A DNA stretch of 44,230 nt from Phycicoccus endophyticus (GCF_011326735.1 NZ_JAANCN010000019.1:1-44230), one strand, 5' to 3'; shown: positions 9,097 through 15,500, numbered from the stretch's first letter. Numbers and translations: made by a program. The notes: a model not told the origin generated them from the letters alone.

Positions 9097-9462
9097 TCAA
9101 CTGGGAGCGTTGAGAAGCTGGTCAACTTCGGCATCCGCGCACTCTGACCCTTTGATGCTGCGGCAGGCATCCTTCATCTCGAGCCACCGCTCCTCGCGCA
9201 GGTCCCCCTGGGGATCAGGGGGCCGCCAGGACGGCACGTTGGGGTAGGCGCACCGAAGCCACTCGTCGTACGCCGTCTGCGTGGCGGTATCGGTTGCATA
9301 CGCGTCGGGCTGGTCCCCGCACCCGGTCGCGGGTTCCATGCGCCCGGTCCCGGCAGAGTCAGCGGTAGACGCAAACCAATTGAACGCGCCGACCACGACC
9401 GCCAGCATCGCCACGCCCACCAGACCTACCCACAGACGCTCCCGCAGTTCGGCCCAGCTCAC
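9097..9462 (-). CDS. Small membrane-anchored protein of unknown function (element cargo)
   Basis: About 121 residues from GTG 9462; earlier in-frame starts are GTG 9480 and TTG 9492. A basic/amphipathic N-terminus (SWAELRERLW) is followed by one membrane helix (roughly residues 10-32) and then an outward-facing domain with three Cys (in TGCGDQ, RCAYPNV, DACRSI and a fourth in SECAD), which could form disulfides. I recognise no family. Its TGA is directly followed, in the same frame, by the GTG of the integrase fragment. The coding potential is reasonable but the start is uncertain and the gene may itself be a remnant. Confidence 0.5.
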   Translation of the reverse strand: MSWAELRERLWVGLVGVAMLAVVVGAFNWFASTADSAGTGRMEPATGCGDQPDAYATDTATQTAYDEWLRCAYPNVPSWRPPDPQGDLREERWLEMKDACRSIKGSECADAEVDQLLNAPS

Positions 9463-9748
9463 CTCGCCATGGTGCCTCACCGAACGACGCAATGCGCCCG
9501 GTTGAACAGACCCCCCGAGGGCGACGACTAGCCAAGGTCGGTGTGCGCAGTCCCCGCGCTGGAGCAGCAGCGCGGCGCGACGTCAGCCCAGCTCGAGGTC
9601 TCCAATGGGCAGACGCTGACCCGTGTTTCCGTGAAGTGTCCGTGCCACGTTCCAGTCACAACCAACGCCGGCCATTGCCCGCAATGGTGTTTCCGCAGTT
9701 CAGGGCGCTACGGCCATCGACGACCAACGCCCACAATCAGGCACGGGC
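9463..9748. other. Non-coding right part of the element with attP-like repeats
   Basis: No convincing gene. GTGTTTCCG occurs at 9623-9631 and again at 9687-9695; a related TGTTTCCG stands near the other end at 8737-8744. At 8737-8758 and 9624-9644 the similarity extends to TTTCCG-n-GAAGTGTCCG. A 7-bp inverted repeat (9672-9678 with 9681-9687) abuts the third copy. Repeats flanking an att core resemble integrase arm-binding sites. Confidence 0.45.
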
Positions 9749-9779
9749 AGTTCGAGATGTACTTCGACATCTGATCGAC
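9749..9779 (+). repeat. attR-like direct repeat (second copy of glnA 3' end)
   Basis: Exact 31-bp copy of 8667-8697, including codons for FEMYFDI and the stop. This is inferred to be the original chromosomal end of glnA, now separated from the gene and next to the ancestral terminator. Confidence 0.85.
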
Positions 9780-9794
9780 GCCGTACCCGGCGCC

Positions 9795-9825
9795 GGGGCG
9801 CCTCCGCTGCGAGCGGAGGCGCCCC
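9795..9825. terminator. Displaced ancestral glnA terminator
   Basis: 13-bp perfect GC stem (9795-9807 with 9813-9825), 5-base loop. It starts 16 bp after the right repeat, the spacing expected for the terminator of glnA before the insertion. It may now also end the convergent thioesterase transcript (stop at 9842). Confidence 0.75.
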
Positions 9826-9841
9826 GCGCTCGTGTGGCCGG

Positions 9842-10627
9842 TCAGCGTGGGCGGACCGTGAGGCACTGGGCCAGCGTGCCCAGCGGGCCTTGCGCGTCGT
9901 GCAGGCGGCTGCTCGTCAGGCCGACCCCGGTGGCGCCGAACGAGACCGAGGTGTCGACCCCGAGCCACTCCCCGACCGGCTCGCGCAGCAGGTGGGCGGT
10001 GAGGTCGACGTTCGGGAAGTGCACGCGCTCGGGGTCGGCGCGCACGGTCATCCCGTTGGCGATGTCGAGCAGCCCGGCGAGGCGTGCCGTGGCACCCACC
10101 GGCTCCCCCGCCACGAGCGGCAGCGGCGTGCGCACCCAGAACCACCCCCGGCCCGGCTCCTCGAGGTGCCGGCGCACCTCGACCGAGCGGATGAACCCGC
10201 CCGGCCAGGTCTCGGCGGGGACCCACGCCGAGAGCTCCTCGGGGCGCGGGATCGAGGGCAGGGCACTTCCGGCCACGGCGGCGGCGTCGCGCTCGGCGAG
10301 CAGCCAGGCGCGCAGCGTCGCGACCGTCCGCCCGGCGTGCGCCAGCGACGCCTCGACGAGCTCGATGGTCCGGCCCGGCCGGAGCACCCGGACCGCGGTG
10401 TCGACGACGTCGACCGGCACGGTGCCGAGGATGTCGTAGGAGAGCCGGGCGAGGACGAGGCGGTCCTCCCGGCGGGCGGCGTGGTCGCGCTCCACGAGGT
10501 GCGCGAGCAGGCCGAGGGCCGGCGCGATGTGCTGCTCGTCCTCCCGCCACGCGCCACCGGTGTGCTCGGTGGCGCGCAGGCGCGTCTCGTCGAGCCGTTC
10601 GAAGTACGCCGTGCTGGTCTCACCCAC
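9842..10627 (-). CDS. Thioesterase family protein (double hotdog, acyl-CoA thioesterase-like)
   Basis: A 261-residue protein of the thioesterase-like superfamily with two hotdog halves. The N-terminal half holds GGAWREDEQHIAPALGLLAHLVER, the first helix of the fold, and LARLSYDILGTVPV followed by VRVLRPGRTIELVEASL, typical of TesB-like and 4HBT_3 proteins. The second half includes GLLDIANGMTVRADPERVHFPNVDLTAHLLREPVGEWLGVDT, with a probable catalytic Asp in the VDLTAHL stretch. Substrate, likely an acyl-CoA, cannot be read. GTG 10627 is supported by TAGGGT 6 bp upstream. Divergent from the zinc dehydrogenase gene. Confidence 0.82.
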   Translation of the reverse strand: MGETSTAYFERLDETRLRATEHTGGAWREDEQHIAPALGLLAHLVERDHAARREDRLVLARLSYDILGTVPVDVVDTAVRVLRPGRTIELVEASLAHAGRTVATLRAWLLAERDAAAVAGSALPSIPRPEELSAWVPAETWPGGFIRSVEVRRHLEEPGRGWFWVRTPLPLVAGEPVGATARLAGLLDIANGMTVRADPERVHFPNVDLTAHLLREPVGEWLGVDTSVSFGATGVGLTSSRLHDAQGPLGTLAQCLTVRPR

Positions 10628-10633
10628 GCAGCG

Positions 10634-10639
10634 ACCCTA
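10634..10639 (-). promoter_or_regulatory. Candidate leaderless -10 of the thioesterase gene
   Basis: TAGGGT on the minus strand, then 6 bp (CGCTGC), then GTG at 10627. Confidence 0.6.
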
Positions 10640-10712
10640 CGCACCGTCGCGCCCGTCCACGGCGCCGGTGTGCTGGAGTGAGACCCGACACCCCCGACCA
10701 CGAGGAGACCCC

Positions 10713-11729
10713 ATGCGCGGCGCGATCATCCACGGCCCCCGGGACGTGCGGTACGAGGAGCGGCCGGACCCGACGGTGGTCGACCCCACCGACGCCGTGG
10801 TGAGGACGCTCGCCACCTGCGTCTGCGGCTCCGACCTCTGGCGCTACCGCGGCGTCACCGAGGTCCGCCGGCCCACCCCGATCGGTCACGAGTACGTCGG
10901 CGTCGTCGAGGCCGTCGGCGAGGACGTCAGCACCGTCCGCCCCGGCCAGGTCGTCGTCGGGGGCTTCCTCACGAGCGACGGCACCTGCCCGGTCTGCCGG
11001 CACGGCGCACACGCCAACTGCGTCAACGGCACCGGCTACGACGGCTGCCAGGCCGAGCTGATCCGGGTGCGCAACGCGGACGGGACCCTCGTGGCCACCC
11101 CGGGGACGCCCGAGGAGGCTCTGGTCCCGAGCCTGCTCGCGCTCTCGGACGTCATGGCCACCGGCTGGCACGCCGCGGTGTGCGCCGAGGTGGGTCCGGG
11201 CTCGACCGCCGTGGTCGTCGGCGACGGCGCGGTCGGGCTGTGCGGCGTGCTCGCGGCCGTCGAGCTCGGTGCCGAGCGCGTCGTCGCGATGAGCCGGCAC
11301 CCCGACCGGCAGGCCATCGCCCGCGGCTTCGGCGCCACGGACGTCGTCGCCCAGCGGGGCGAGGAGGGCGTGCAGGAGGTCCTGGAGCTCACCGACGGCG
11401 TGGGTGCCGACGCCGTCCTGGAGTGCGTCGGCACCGCCGAGTCGGTGACCCAGGCCCTGCGCTGTGCCCGGCCCGGCACGACGGTCGGCTGGGTCGGGCT
11501 CCCGCACGTCGGCGAGCTGCCCCAGGAGCACATGTTCTGGCGCAACGTCGGGCTGCGCGGCGGGCCCGCCCCGGTGCGGGCCTACCTGCCCGACCTCCTG
11601 GAGCGGGTGTGGTCCGGCCGGATCGACCCCGGCCGGGTCTTCGACTCCACGCTGCCGCTCGCGCAGGTCGCGAAGGGGTACGCGGCGATGGACGAGCGGC
11701 GGGCGACCAAGGTCCTGCTGCGCCCCTGA
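10713..11729 (+). CDS. Zinc-dependent alcohol dehydrogenase family protein (MDR superfamily)
   Basis: A 338-residue medium-chain dehydrogenase. GroES-like part: catalytic zinc ligands Cys38 (CGSD) and His59-Glu60 (GHEYVGVVE). The structural zinc lobe shows Cys92, Cys95 and Cys103, while the place of the first Cys is Asp89. Rossmann part: GDGAVG at 170-175, followed by a loop with SRHPDR that may favour NADP. The substrate is unknown; close relatives are annotated only as dehydrogenases. ATG 10713 has GAGGAG about 6 bp upstream, so this transcript has a leader, unlike its divergent neighbour. An in-frame frame opening from 10527 upstream is not needed. Confidence 0.9.
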   Translation: MRGAIIHGPRDVRYEERPDPTVVDPTDAVVRTLATCVCGSDLWRYRGVTEVRRPTPIGHEYVGVVEAVGEDVSTVRPGQVVVGGFLTSDGTCPVCRHGAHANCVNGTGYDGCQAELIRVRNADGTLVATPGTPEEALVPSLLALSDVMATGWHAAVCAEVGPGSTAVVVGDGAVGLCGVLAAVELGAERVVAMSRHPDRQAIARGFGATDVVAQRGEEGVQEVLELTDGVGADAVLECVGTAESVTQALRCARPGTTVGWVGLPHVGELPQEHMFWRNVGLRGGPAPVRAYLPDLLERVWSGRIDPGRVFDSTLPLAQVAKGYAAMDERRATKVLLRP

Positions 11730-11734
11730 GATTC

Positions 11735-11762
11735 TTGCCCTGAGCCGGGAACACGATTTAAA
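11735..11762 (+). promoter_or_regulatory. Candidate hsp20 promoter
   Basis: Possible -35 TTGCCC (11735-11740), 16 bp, and an AT-rich -10 TTTAAA (11757-11762), conspicuous in this GC-rich sequence. The HspR-like operator starts at once after it. Confidence 0.45.
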
Positions 11763-11783
11763 GTTGAGTCGTTGACACTCATG
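11763..11783 (+). promoter_or_regulatory. HAIR-like operator (HspR site) before hsp20
   Basis: GTTGAGT, 7 bp, ACTCATG: an inverted repeat matching the HspR-associated inverted repeat CTTGAGT-N7-ACTCAAG in 12 of 14 positions. It sits over the predicted transcription start, suiting repression until heat stress. Confidence 0.75.
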
Positions 11784-11834
11784 TCACGTTCCCGTGGGCG
11801 GGTGGACCGCCCCGAGCTCATGGAGGTATCAACG

Positions 11835-12284
11835 ATGGCCACGACCTTCGACCCGTTCCGCGACCTCGACCGCATGCTCACCGGCACCTTCCGCCCGGCG
11901 ACCGCGGCGATGCCGATGGACCTCTTCCGCACCGGCGAGAGCTTCGTCGCCAAGGTGGACCTGCCCGGCGTGGACCCCTCCTCGATCGACGTCGACGTCG
12001 AGGACCGCACCCTGACCATCCGCGCCGAGCGCCGTGAGGCGACCGACGAGGACGTCCAGTGGCTCTCCCACGAGCGCCCCTCGGGCACCTTCGCCCGGCA
12101 GCTGACCCTCGGCTACGGCGTCGCCTCGGACCGCATCGAGGCGGAGTACGCCGACGGTGTGCTCACCCTGAGCATCCCGGTCGCCGAGGAGGCCAAGCCG
12201 CGCAAGATCTCGGTGAGCCACACCGGCGGTCAGCGCGTCATCTCCGGCGAGACCGCCGAGTCCGCCGAGCCGGCGCACGCCTGA
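11835..12284 (+). CDS. Small heat-shock protein, Hsp20/alpha-crystallin family
   Basis: ATP-independent holdase chaperone, 149 residues. A short N-terminus (FDPFRDLDRML) leads into the alpha-crystallin domain (about 33-128) with FVAKVDLPGVDPSSIDVDVED and the closing GVLTLSIPV motif (108-116), then a short Ala/Glu-rich tail that lacks a clear I-x-I anchor. ATG 11835 follows GGAGGT (11822-11827). A HAIR-like operator and AT-rich promoter lie upstream and a strong hairpin downstream, so it is a monocistronic heat-shock gene probably controlled by HspR. Confidence 0.95.
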   Translation: MATTFDPFRDLDRMLTGTFRPATAAMPMDLFRTGESFVAKVDLPGVDPSSIDVDVEDRTLTIRAERREATDEDVQWLSHERPSGTFARQLTLGYGVASDRIEAEYADGVLTLSIPVAEEAKPRKISVSHTGGQRVISGETAESAEPAHA

Positions 12285-12300
12285 GCGCTCCCCGGTCGCC

Positions 12301-12332
12301 GCGACGCCGCACCCTGGAGGGTGCGGCGTCGC
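12301..12332. terminator. Terminator of hsp20
   Basis: 14-bp perfect stem (12301-12314 with 12319-12332), TGGA tetraloop, 16 bp after the hsp20 stop. Confidence 0.85.
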
Positions 12333-12342
12333 GCGCATGCGC

Positions 12343-12348
12343 CATGAT
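12343..12348 (+). promoter_or_regulatory. Candidate leaderless -10 of the aldolase gene
   Basis: CATGAT, then 6 bp (CGGGTC), then GTG at 12355. It favours GTG 12355 over the in-frame ATG at 12337, which is nearly inside the terminator. Confidence 0.5.
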
Positions 12349-12354
12349 CGGGTC

Positions 12355-12984
12355 GTGAGCATGGGTCGTGCCGAGGTCCTCGAGCAGCTCCTCGACGCCG
12401 GGCGACACGTCGTCGCGCGGGGTCTGGTGCAGGCCAGCGGCGGCAACCTCTCGGCCCGTCTGCCCGGGACCGACCGGTTCGCCGTCACCGCCACGGGCAC
12501 CTGGCTGGACCGCCTCGAGCCGGCCGACTTCGCCGAGCTGACCCTGGGGGGCGAGCACGTCGGCGGCGCCGCGCGCCCCTCGGTGGAGTGGCAGCTGCAC
12601 CAGCGCACCTACGCGGTGCGCCCGGACGTGACCGCCATCGTCCACCTGCACCCCCAGCACGTGCTGCTCGTCGACCTCCTCGGGGCCCCGATCCGGTTCA
12701 CGACCCTGGACCACCAGTACTACCTCGGCTCGGCCGGGCGGGTGCCGTTCCTGCCCTCCGGCTCGGCGGAGCTCGCCGACGCCGCCGCCGAGGCCGCCCG
12801 CGAGCACGACGCCGTCGTGCTCGCCCACCACGGCTGCTCCGCCCTCGGCGACTCGGTGCCGATGGCGCTGCGCCGCGCACTCAACCTCGAGGAGGCCGCG
12901 GCGATGACCTACCGGCTCCTGCTTGCGGGGAACACGAGCGCCGACTTCCCCGACGAGTGGCGCGGGCGGATCATCGAGGCGTGA
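12355..12984 (+). CDS. Class II aldolase/adducin family protein
   Basis: A 209-residue member of the class II (zinc) aldolase family that includes fuculose-phosphate aldolase and methylthioribulose-1-phosphate dehydratase (MtnB). Visible: QASGGNLSARL (27-36, phosphate-binding region), Glu78 in the PSVEWQLH motif, zinc ligands His97 and His99 in HLHPQH, and His159 in LAHHGC. Length suits either aldolase or MtnB. mtnA, encoding the isomerase that acts before both MtnB and the 5-deoxyribulose-1-phosphate aldolase, is 1.4 kb away, so a role in disposing of methylthioribose or 5-deoxyribose is plausible but inferred. Start chosen at GTG 12355; ATG 12361 is possible. Confidence 0.85.
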   Translation: MSMGRAEVLEQLLDAGRHVVARGLVQASGGNLSARLPGTDRFAVTATGTWLDRLEPADFAELTLGGEHVGGAARPSVEWQLHQRTYAVRPDVTAIVHLHPQHVLLVDLLGAPIRFTTLDHQYYLGSAGRVPFLPSGSAELADAAAEAAREHDAVVLAHHGCSALGDSVPMALRRALNLEEAAAMTYRLLLAGNTSADFPDEWRGRIIEA

Positions 12985-12987
12985 GCA

Positions 12988-13004
12988 CGCTCAGCGGCTG
13001 AGCG
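12988..13004. terminator. Palindrome between convergent genes
   Basis: CGCTCAGC-G-GCTGAGCG, an 8-bp inverted repeat around one base, between the ends of the aldolase and the membrane-protein gene (its stop is inside). It may act as a bidirectional terminator; the loop is tight. Confidence 0.35.
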
Positions 13005-13761
13005 CCAGGCTGGCCAGGGCGACCAGCCACGAGACGAACGAGCCGACGAGGAAGTACTCGGTGACCGCGTCGATCCCGAGGCCGTCGACCGACTCGCGCT
13101 CGCTGCGGGTGGCCTGCAGCTCGGGGAAGCGGATCAGCCCCTTGGCGGCGATGACGAGCCCGGCCGCGGTCAGCTGGCCGGCGAGGCCGAGCCCGAGGAC
13201 GAGCACGCGCTCCATGGGGCCGAGCAGCCGGCCCCCGCGCAGCTGCTCGGCGGGCTCGGGCCCACCCACCGGGAGGGTGGGGCGGGCGGGGCGCAGGGCC
13301 CCGATGCTCACGAGGACGAGGCGGACGATGACGTTGCCCGTGGCGAGGTTGGCCAGGACCAGGCCGGTGACGAGCAGCACCCGCCCCGGGTCGGCGCCCG
13401 CAGCGGCCGCCGGCAGCTGCGCCCACGCCAGCCAGCGCCCGAGCACCCCACCGGGCGCCGAGGCCCAGCCGGAGAGGGCGACCAGCCACGCGGCGCCTGC
13501 GGCGAGCGAGCACAGGGCGGCCGCGTGCCCGCGACCGGACCCCAGCGCCTCCTGCGACCAGCGCACCCAGAGCACGAGCGCGAGGGCGGCCCCCACGGCG
13601 ACGACGAGGTCGACCGCACCGAGGAGGCCGGCCGCCGCACCGGTGACGAGCATCGCCGCCACGCCGAGCGCCGGAGCCCAGCGGCCGGCCGCCGGCCGCG
13701 GGCTCGCCCGCACCAGGTCGGCGAGCCCGACCCCGACGAGCCAGACACCGAGCCAGGTCAC
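12991..13761 (-). CDS. SatD-associated integral membrane protein
   Basis: 256 residues with about six to seven hydrophobic helices. The C-terminal part carries AAKGLIRFPELQ followed by a Glu-rich turn and EYFLVGSFVSWLVALA, which resembles the end of DUF3307-type membrane proteins often found beside SatD; this family assignment is from memory and moderate. Its GTG start at 13761 overlaps the satD stop by 4 bp (GTGA), implying translational coupling and joint function with SatD. No transport motif is visible. Confidence 0.75.
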   Translation of the reverse strand: MTWLGVWLVGVGLADLVRASPRPAAGRWAPALGVAAMLVTGAAAGLLGAVDLVVAVGAALALVLWVRWSQEALGSGRGHAAALCSLAAGAAWLVALSGWASAPGGVLGRWLAWAQLPAAAAGADPGRVLLVTGLVLANLATGNVIVRLVLVSIGALRPARPTLPVGGPEPAEQLRGGRLLGPMERVLVLGLGLAGQLTAAGLVIAAKGLIRFPELQATRSERESVDGLGIDAVTEYFLVGSFVSWLVALASLALSR

Positions 13762-14405
13762 GGCAGCTCCCGCAGGAGCGCCTGGGCCGCGAGGACCGCA
13801 CCGATGCCGTCGGCACGGACCCGCTGGGAGACCGCGGACGCGCTGACCCCCTCGCGCGCGGCGAGCTCGGCCTGGGTGGTGTCGGGGTCCATCAGCCCTC
13901 TCAGCAGTCGCAGTGACCGGTCCGAGAGAGAGCCAACCAGATGGTCCCGACACAGCAGGGCGGCGTTGACCGCCTCGACGTGGCCGGGTGCCGCCGCGGG
14001 GTCCCGGTGGGCGGTGCGCAGCAGTCGGGTGGCGGCATGCCCGGCGCGCTCCTCGACCGCCTCCAGGGCCTCGCGGGCCGCCCACCATCCCGGCCCGTCC
14101 TCGACCCCGCGGCCGGCGTCGAGCACGCTCGCTCCCCCCCGGCCGATGCCGAGCCGGACGTCGACGTCCGGCAGGAGGAGCAGGCGGACCCGCAGGGCGA
14201 CCTCGAGCGCGTCACCGAGGGCGGCGTACGCCCCCTGGAACTCGTCGCCGACGGTCACCGCGAGGCCCCGCCGGGAGGGCAGGGCACGCTCCACCGCGGC
14301 CAGCGCCTCGGTGAGCGCCGCGTGCACCTGCCGGCGGTCCGGGGCGCTGCGCGAGCCGACGATGTCACCGAGCAGGAGGCAGTCGGCGCTCTCGGGGTCG
14401 CTCAT
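13758..14405 (-). CDS. SatD family protein
   Basis: 215 residues of the SatD family (named from the sat locus of Streptococcus mutans, linked there to secretion and acid tolerance). N-terminus LLLGDIVGSR and TVGDEFQGAY (51-60) recall a nucleotide-cyclase-like fold signature of the family. The C-terminus TTQAELAAREGVSASAVSQRV is a clear helix-turn-helix, so it can be read as a DNA-binding regulator. Start ATG 14405 lies 6 bp after TATGAT, predicting a leaderless mRNA. Two similar palindromes overlap this promoter and might be its own operator. It lies 21 bp after mtnA and overlaps the downstream membrane protein gene. Confidence 0.85.
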   Translation of the reverse strand: MSDPESADCLLLGDIVGSRSAPDRRQVHAALTEALAAVERALPSRRGLAVTVGDEFQGAYAALGDALEVALRVRLLLLPDVDVRLGIGRGGASVLDAGRGVEDGPGWWAAREALEAVEERAGHAATRLLRTAHRDPAAAPGHVEAVNAALLCRDHLVGSLSDRSLRLLRGLMDPDTTQAELAAREGVSASAVSQRVRADGIGAVLAAQALLRELP

Positions 14406-14450
14406 GTGAAGATCATACCTTCATACCTACGAAGTGAAGGACATCCCTTC
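14406..14450 (-). promoter_or_regulatory. satD promoter with two tandem palindromic operator candidates
   Basis: On the minus strand TATGAT (14412-14417) stands 6 bp before the satD ATG. Two 17-bp units, 14406-14422 and 14434-14450, are 14/17 identical and start 28 bp apart. With flanking bases each forms ATGAAG-n7-CTTCAC, an imperfect palindrome. One unit covers the -10, the other lies about where a -35 would be, inside the mtnA 3' coding end. Confidence 0.65.
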
Positions 14451-15488
14451 ATGTTCGGCGGTCCCTGGGGTGCGCCCGGCCGCCGGCTCGAGCACTCCCC
14501 GCTCGGTCGCGAGGGCCGTGACGAGACGCGCCGGGGTGACGTCGAAGGCGGGGTTGAACGCGGGGCTGCCCTCCGGGGCGACCCGCACCCCGCCGACGGT
14601 CGTCACCTCATGGTCGGGGCGCTGCTCGATCTCGATGCCGTCACCGTCGGCGACGTCGAGGTCGACGGTCGACCAGGGCGCGGCGACGAGCAGCGGCACC
14701 CCGGCCTCCCGGCAGGCCAGGCCCACGGCCAGGGTGCCGATCTTGTTCGCCACGTCCCCGTTGGCCGCGACCCGGTCGGCGCCGACGACGGCACAGTCGA
14801 CGAGGCCCCGCAGGACCGTCGAGGCGGCCGCTCCGTCGACCTGGACCGTGTGCGGGATCCCCTCCGCGCGCAGCTCCCATGCCGTCAGCCGAGCTCCCTG
14901 CAGCAGCGGGCGCGTCTCGTCGACGTAGACGAGCTCGAGCCGACCGCGCGCGTGCAGCTCGCGGACCACGCCGAGGGCGGTCCCCCACGCCGAGGTGGCC
15001 AGGGCCCCCGCGTTGCAGTGCGTCAGCACCCGCAGGCGCGGGCGCTGCGTGCGCTCCAGGAGCCAGTCGGCCGCCCGGGCGGACAGCTCCCGGTTGGCCG
15101 CCTCGTCGGCCGCGGCGAGGGCGTGGGCCGCCGCGAGCACCGCCTCCCGCCCCTGCGGGATGAGCGGCCGCACCTGGTCGACCCCCCAGGCGAGGTTGAC
15201 GGCGGTGGGCCGTGCGCTGCGCAGCCGGTCGACCTCGGCGTCCAGCCGCGCGGCGTCCCAGCCCTCCCGCTCGGCCTCGTCGAGGGCGAGCACGACGCCG
15301 AAGGCGCCGGCGACCCCGAGCGCGGGCGCACCGCGCACCGCGAGCTCGACGATGGCCTCGACCAGGGCGTCGACGGTGGTGACGACCCGGTAGCCGGTCC
15401 GCGCCGGCAGCAGCGTCTGGTCCAGCAGCCGCAGGGCGCCGCGGCCACCCGCGGCCTCGATGTCCCAGTCCAGGGCGAGAACGCTCAT
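14427..15488 (-). CDS. mtnA: S-methyl-5-thioribose-1-phosphate isomerase (MtnA) or 5-deoxyribose-1-phosphate isomerase
   Basis: Aldose-ketose isomerase of the eIF2B-like MtnA family, 353 residues. Signatures: VRGAPALG (51-58), LTHCNAG with catalytic Cys158, DETRPLLQGARLTAWEL (190-206), VGADRVAANGDVANKIGT with Asp238. It converts methylthioribose-1-phosphate, and in some bacteria 5-deoxyribose-1-phosphate, to the ribulose form. No other methionine-salvage gene (mtnC, mtnD, mtnN) is in the window; only the class II aldolase nearby could act next. ATG 15488 lies 6 bp after TAGGGT. Probably the first gene of mtnA-satD-membrane protein. Confidence 0.92.
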   Translation of the reverse strand: MSVLALDWDIEAAGGRGALRLLDQTLLPARTGYRVVTTVDALVEAIVELAVRGAPALGVAGAFGVVLALDEAEREGWDAARLDAEVDRLRSARPTAVNLAWGVDQVRPLIPQGREAVLAAAHALAAADEAANRELSARAADWLLERTQRPRLRVLTHCNAGALATSAWGTALGVVRELHARGRLELVYVDETRPLLQGARLTAWELRAEGIPHTVQVDGAAASTVLRGLVDCAVVGADRVAANGDVANKIGTLAVGLACREAGVPLLVAAPWSTVDLDVADGDGIEIEQRPDHEVTTVGGVRVAPEGSPAFNPAFDVTPARLVTALATERGVLEPAAGRTPGTAEHEGMSFTS

Positions 15489-15494
15489 GCCCGC

Positions 15495-15500
15495 ACCCTA
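15495..15500 (-). promoter_or_regulatory. Candidate leaderless -10 of mtnA
   Basis: TAGGGT on the minus strand, then 6 bp (GCGGGC), then ATG at 15488. Confidence 0.6.

Larger units (their letters stand above)
8667..9779. mobile_element. Remnant of a glnA-targeting integrative element
   Basis: The segment between the two 31-bp repeats interrupts the junction of glnA and its terminator. It contains a truncated tyrosine recombinase next to the left repeat (the usual place for an integrase), one small membrane protein gene, and about 290 bp of non-coding DNA with short repeats near the right repeat. Its base composition is visibly less GC-rich than the flanks (one counted 60-base line, 9361-9420, has 39 G+C). 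No replication, excision or cargo genes remain. I infer an integrated element that suffered a large internal deletion; a satellite-like mini-element is an alternative, but the incomplete integrase argues for decay. Confidence 0.75.

Noticed and set aside
9541-9774. A 77-codon frame ending in the GlnA tail (FEMYFDI)
   Set aside because: The tail is simply the right att repeat read in frame; the upstream part has no family features. It is useful as evidence of the duplication, not as a gene.
12337-12354. ATG 12337 as the aldolase start
   Set aside because: It lies 4 bp after the hsp20 terminator stem, leaving no room for a promoter or ribosome site; GTG 12355 fits the 6-bp hexamer rule.
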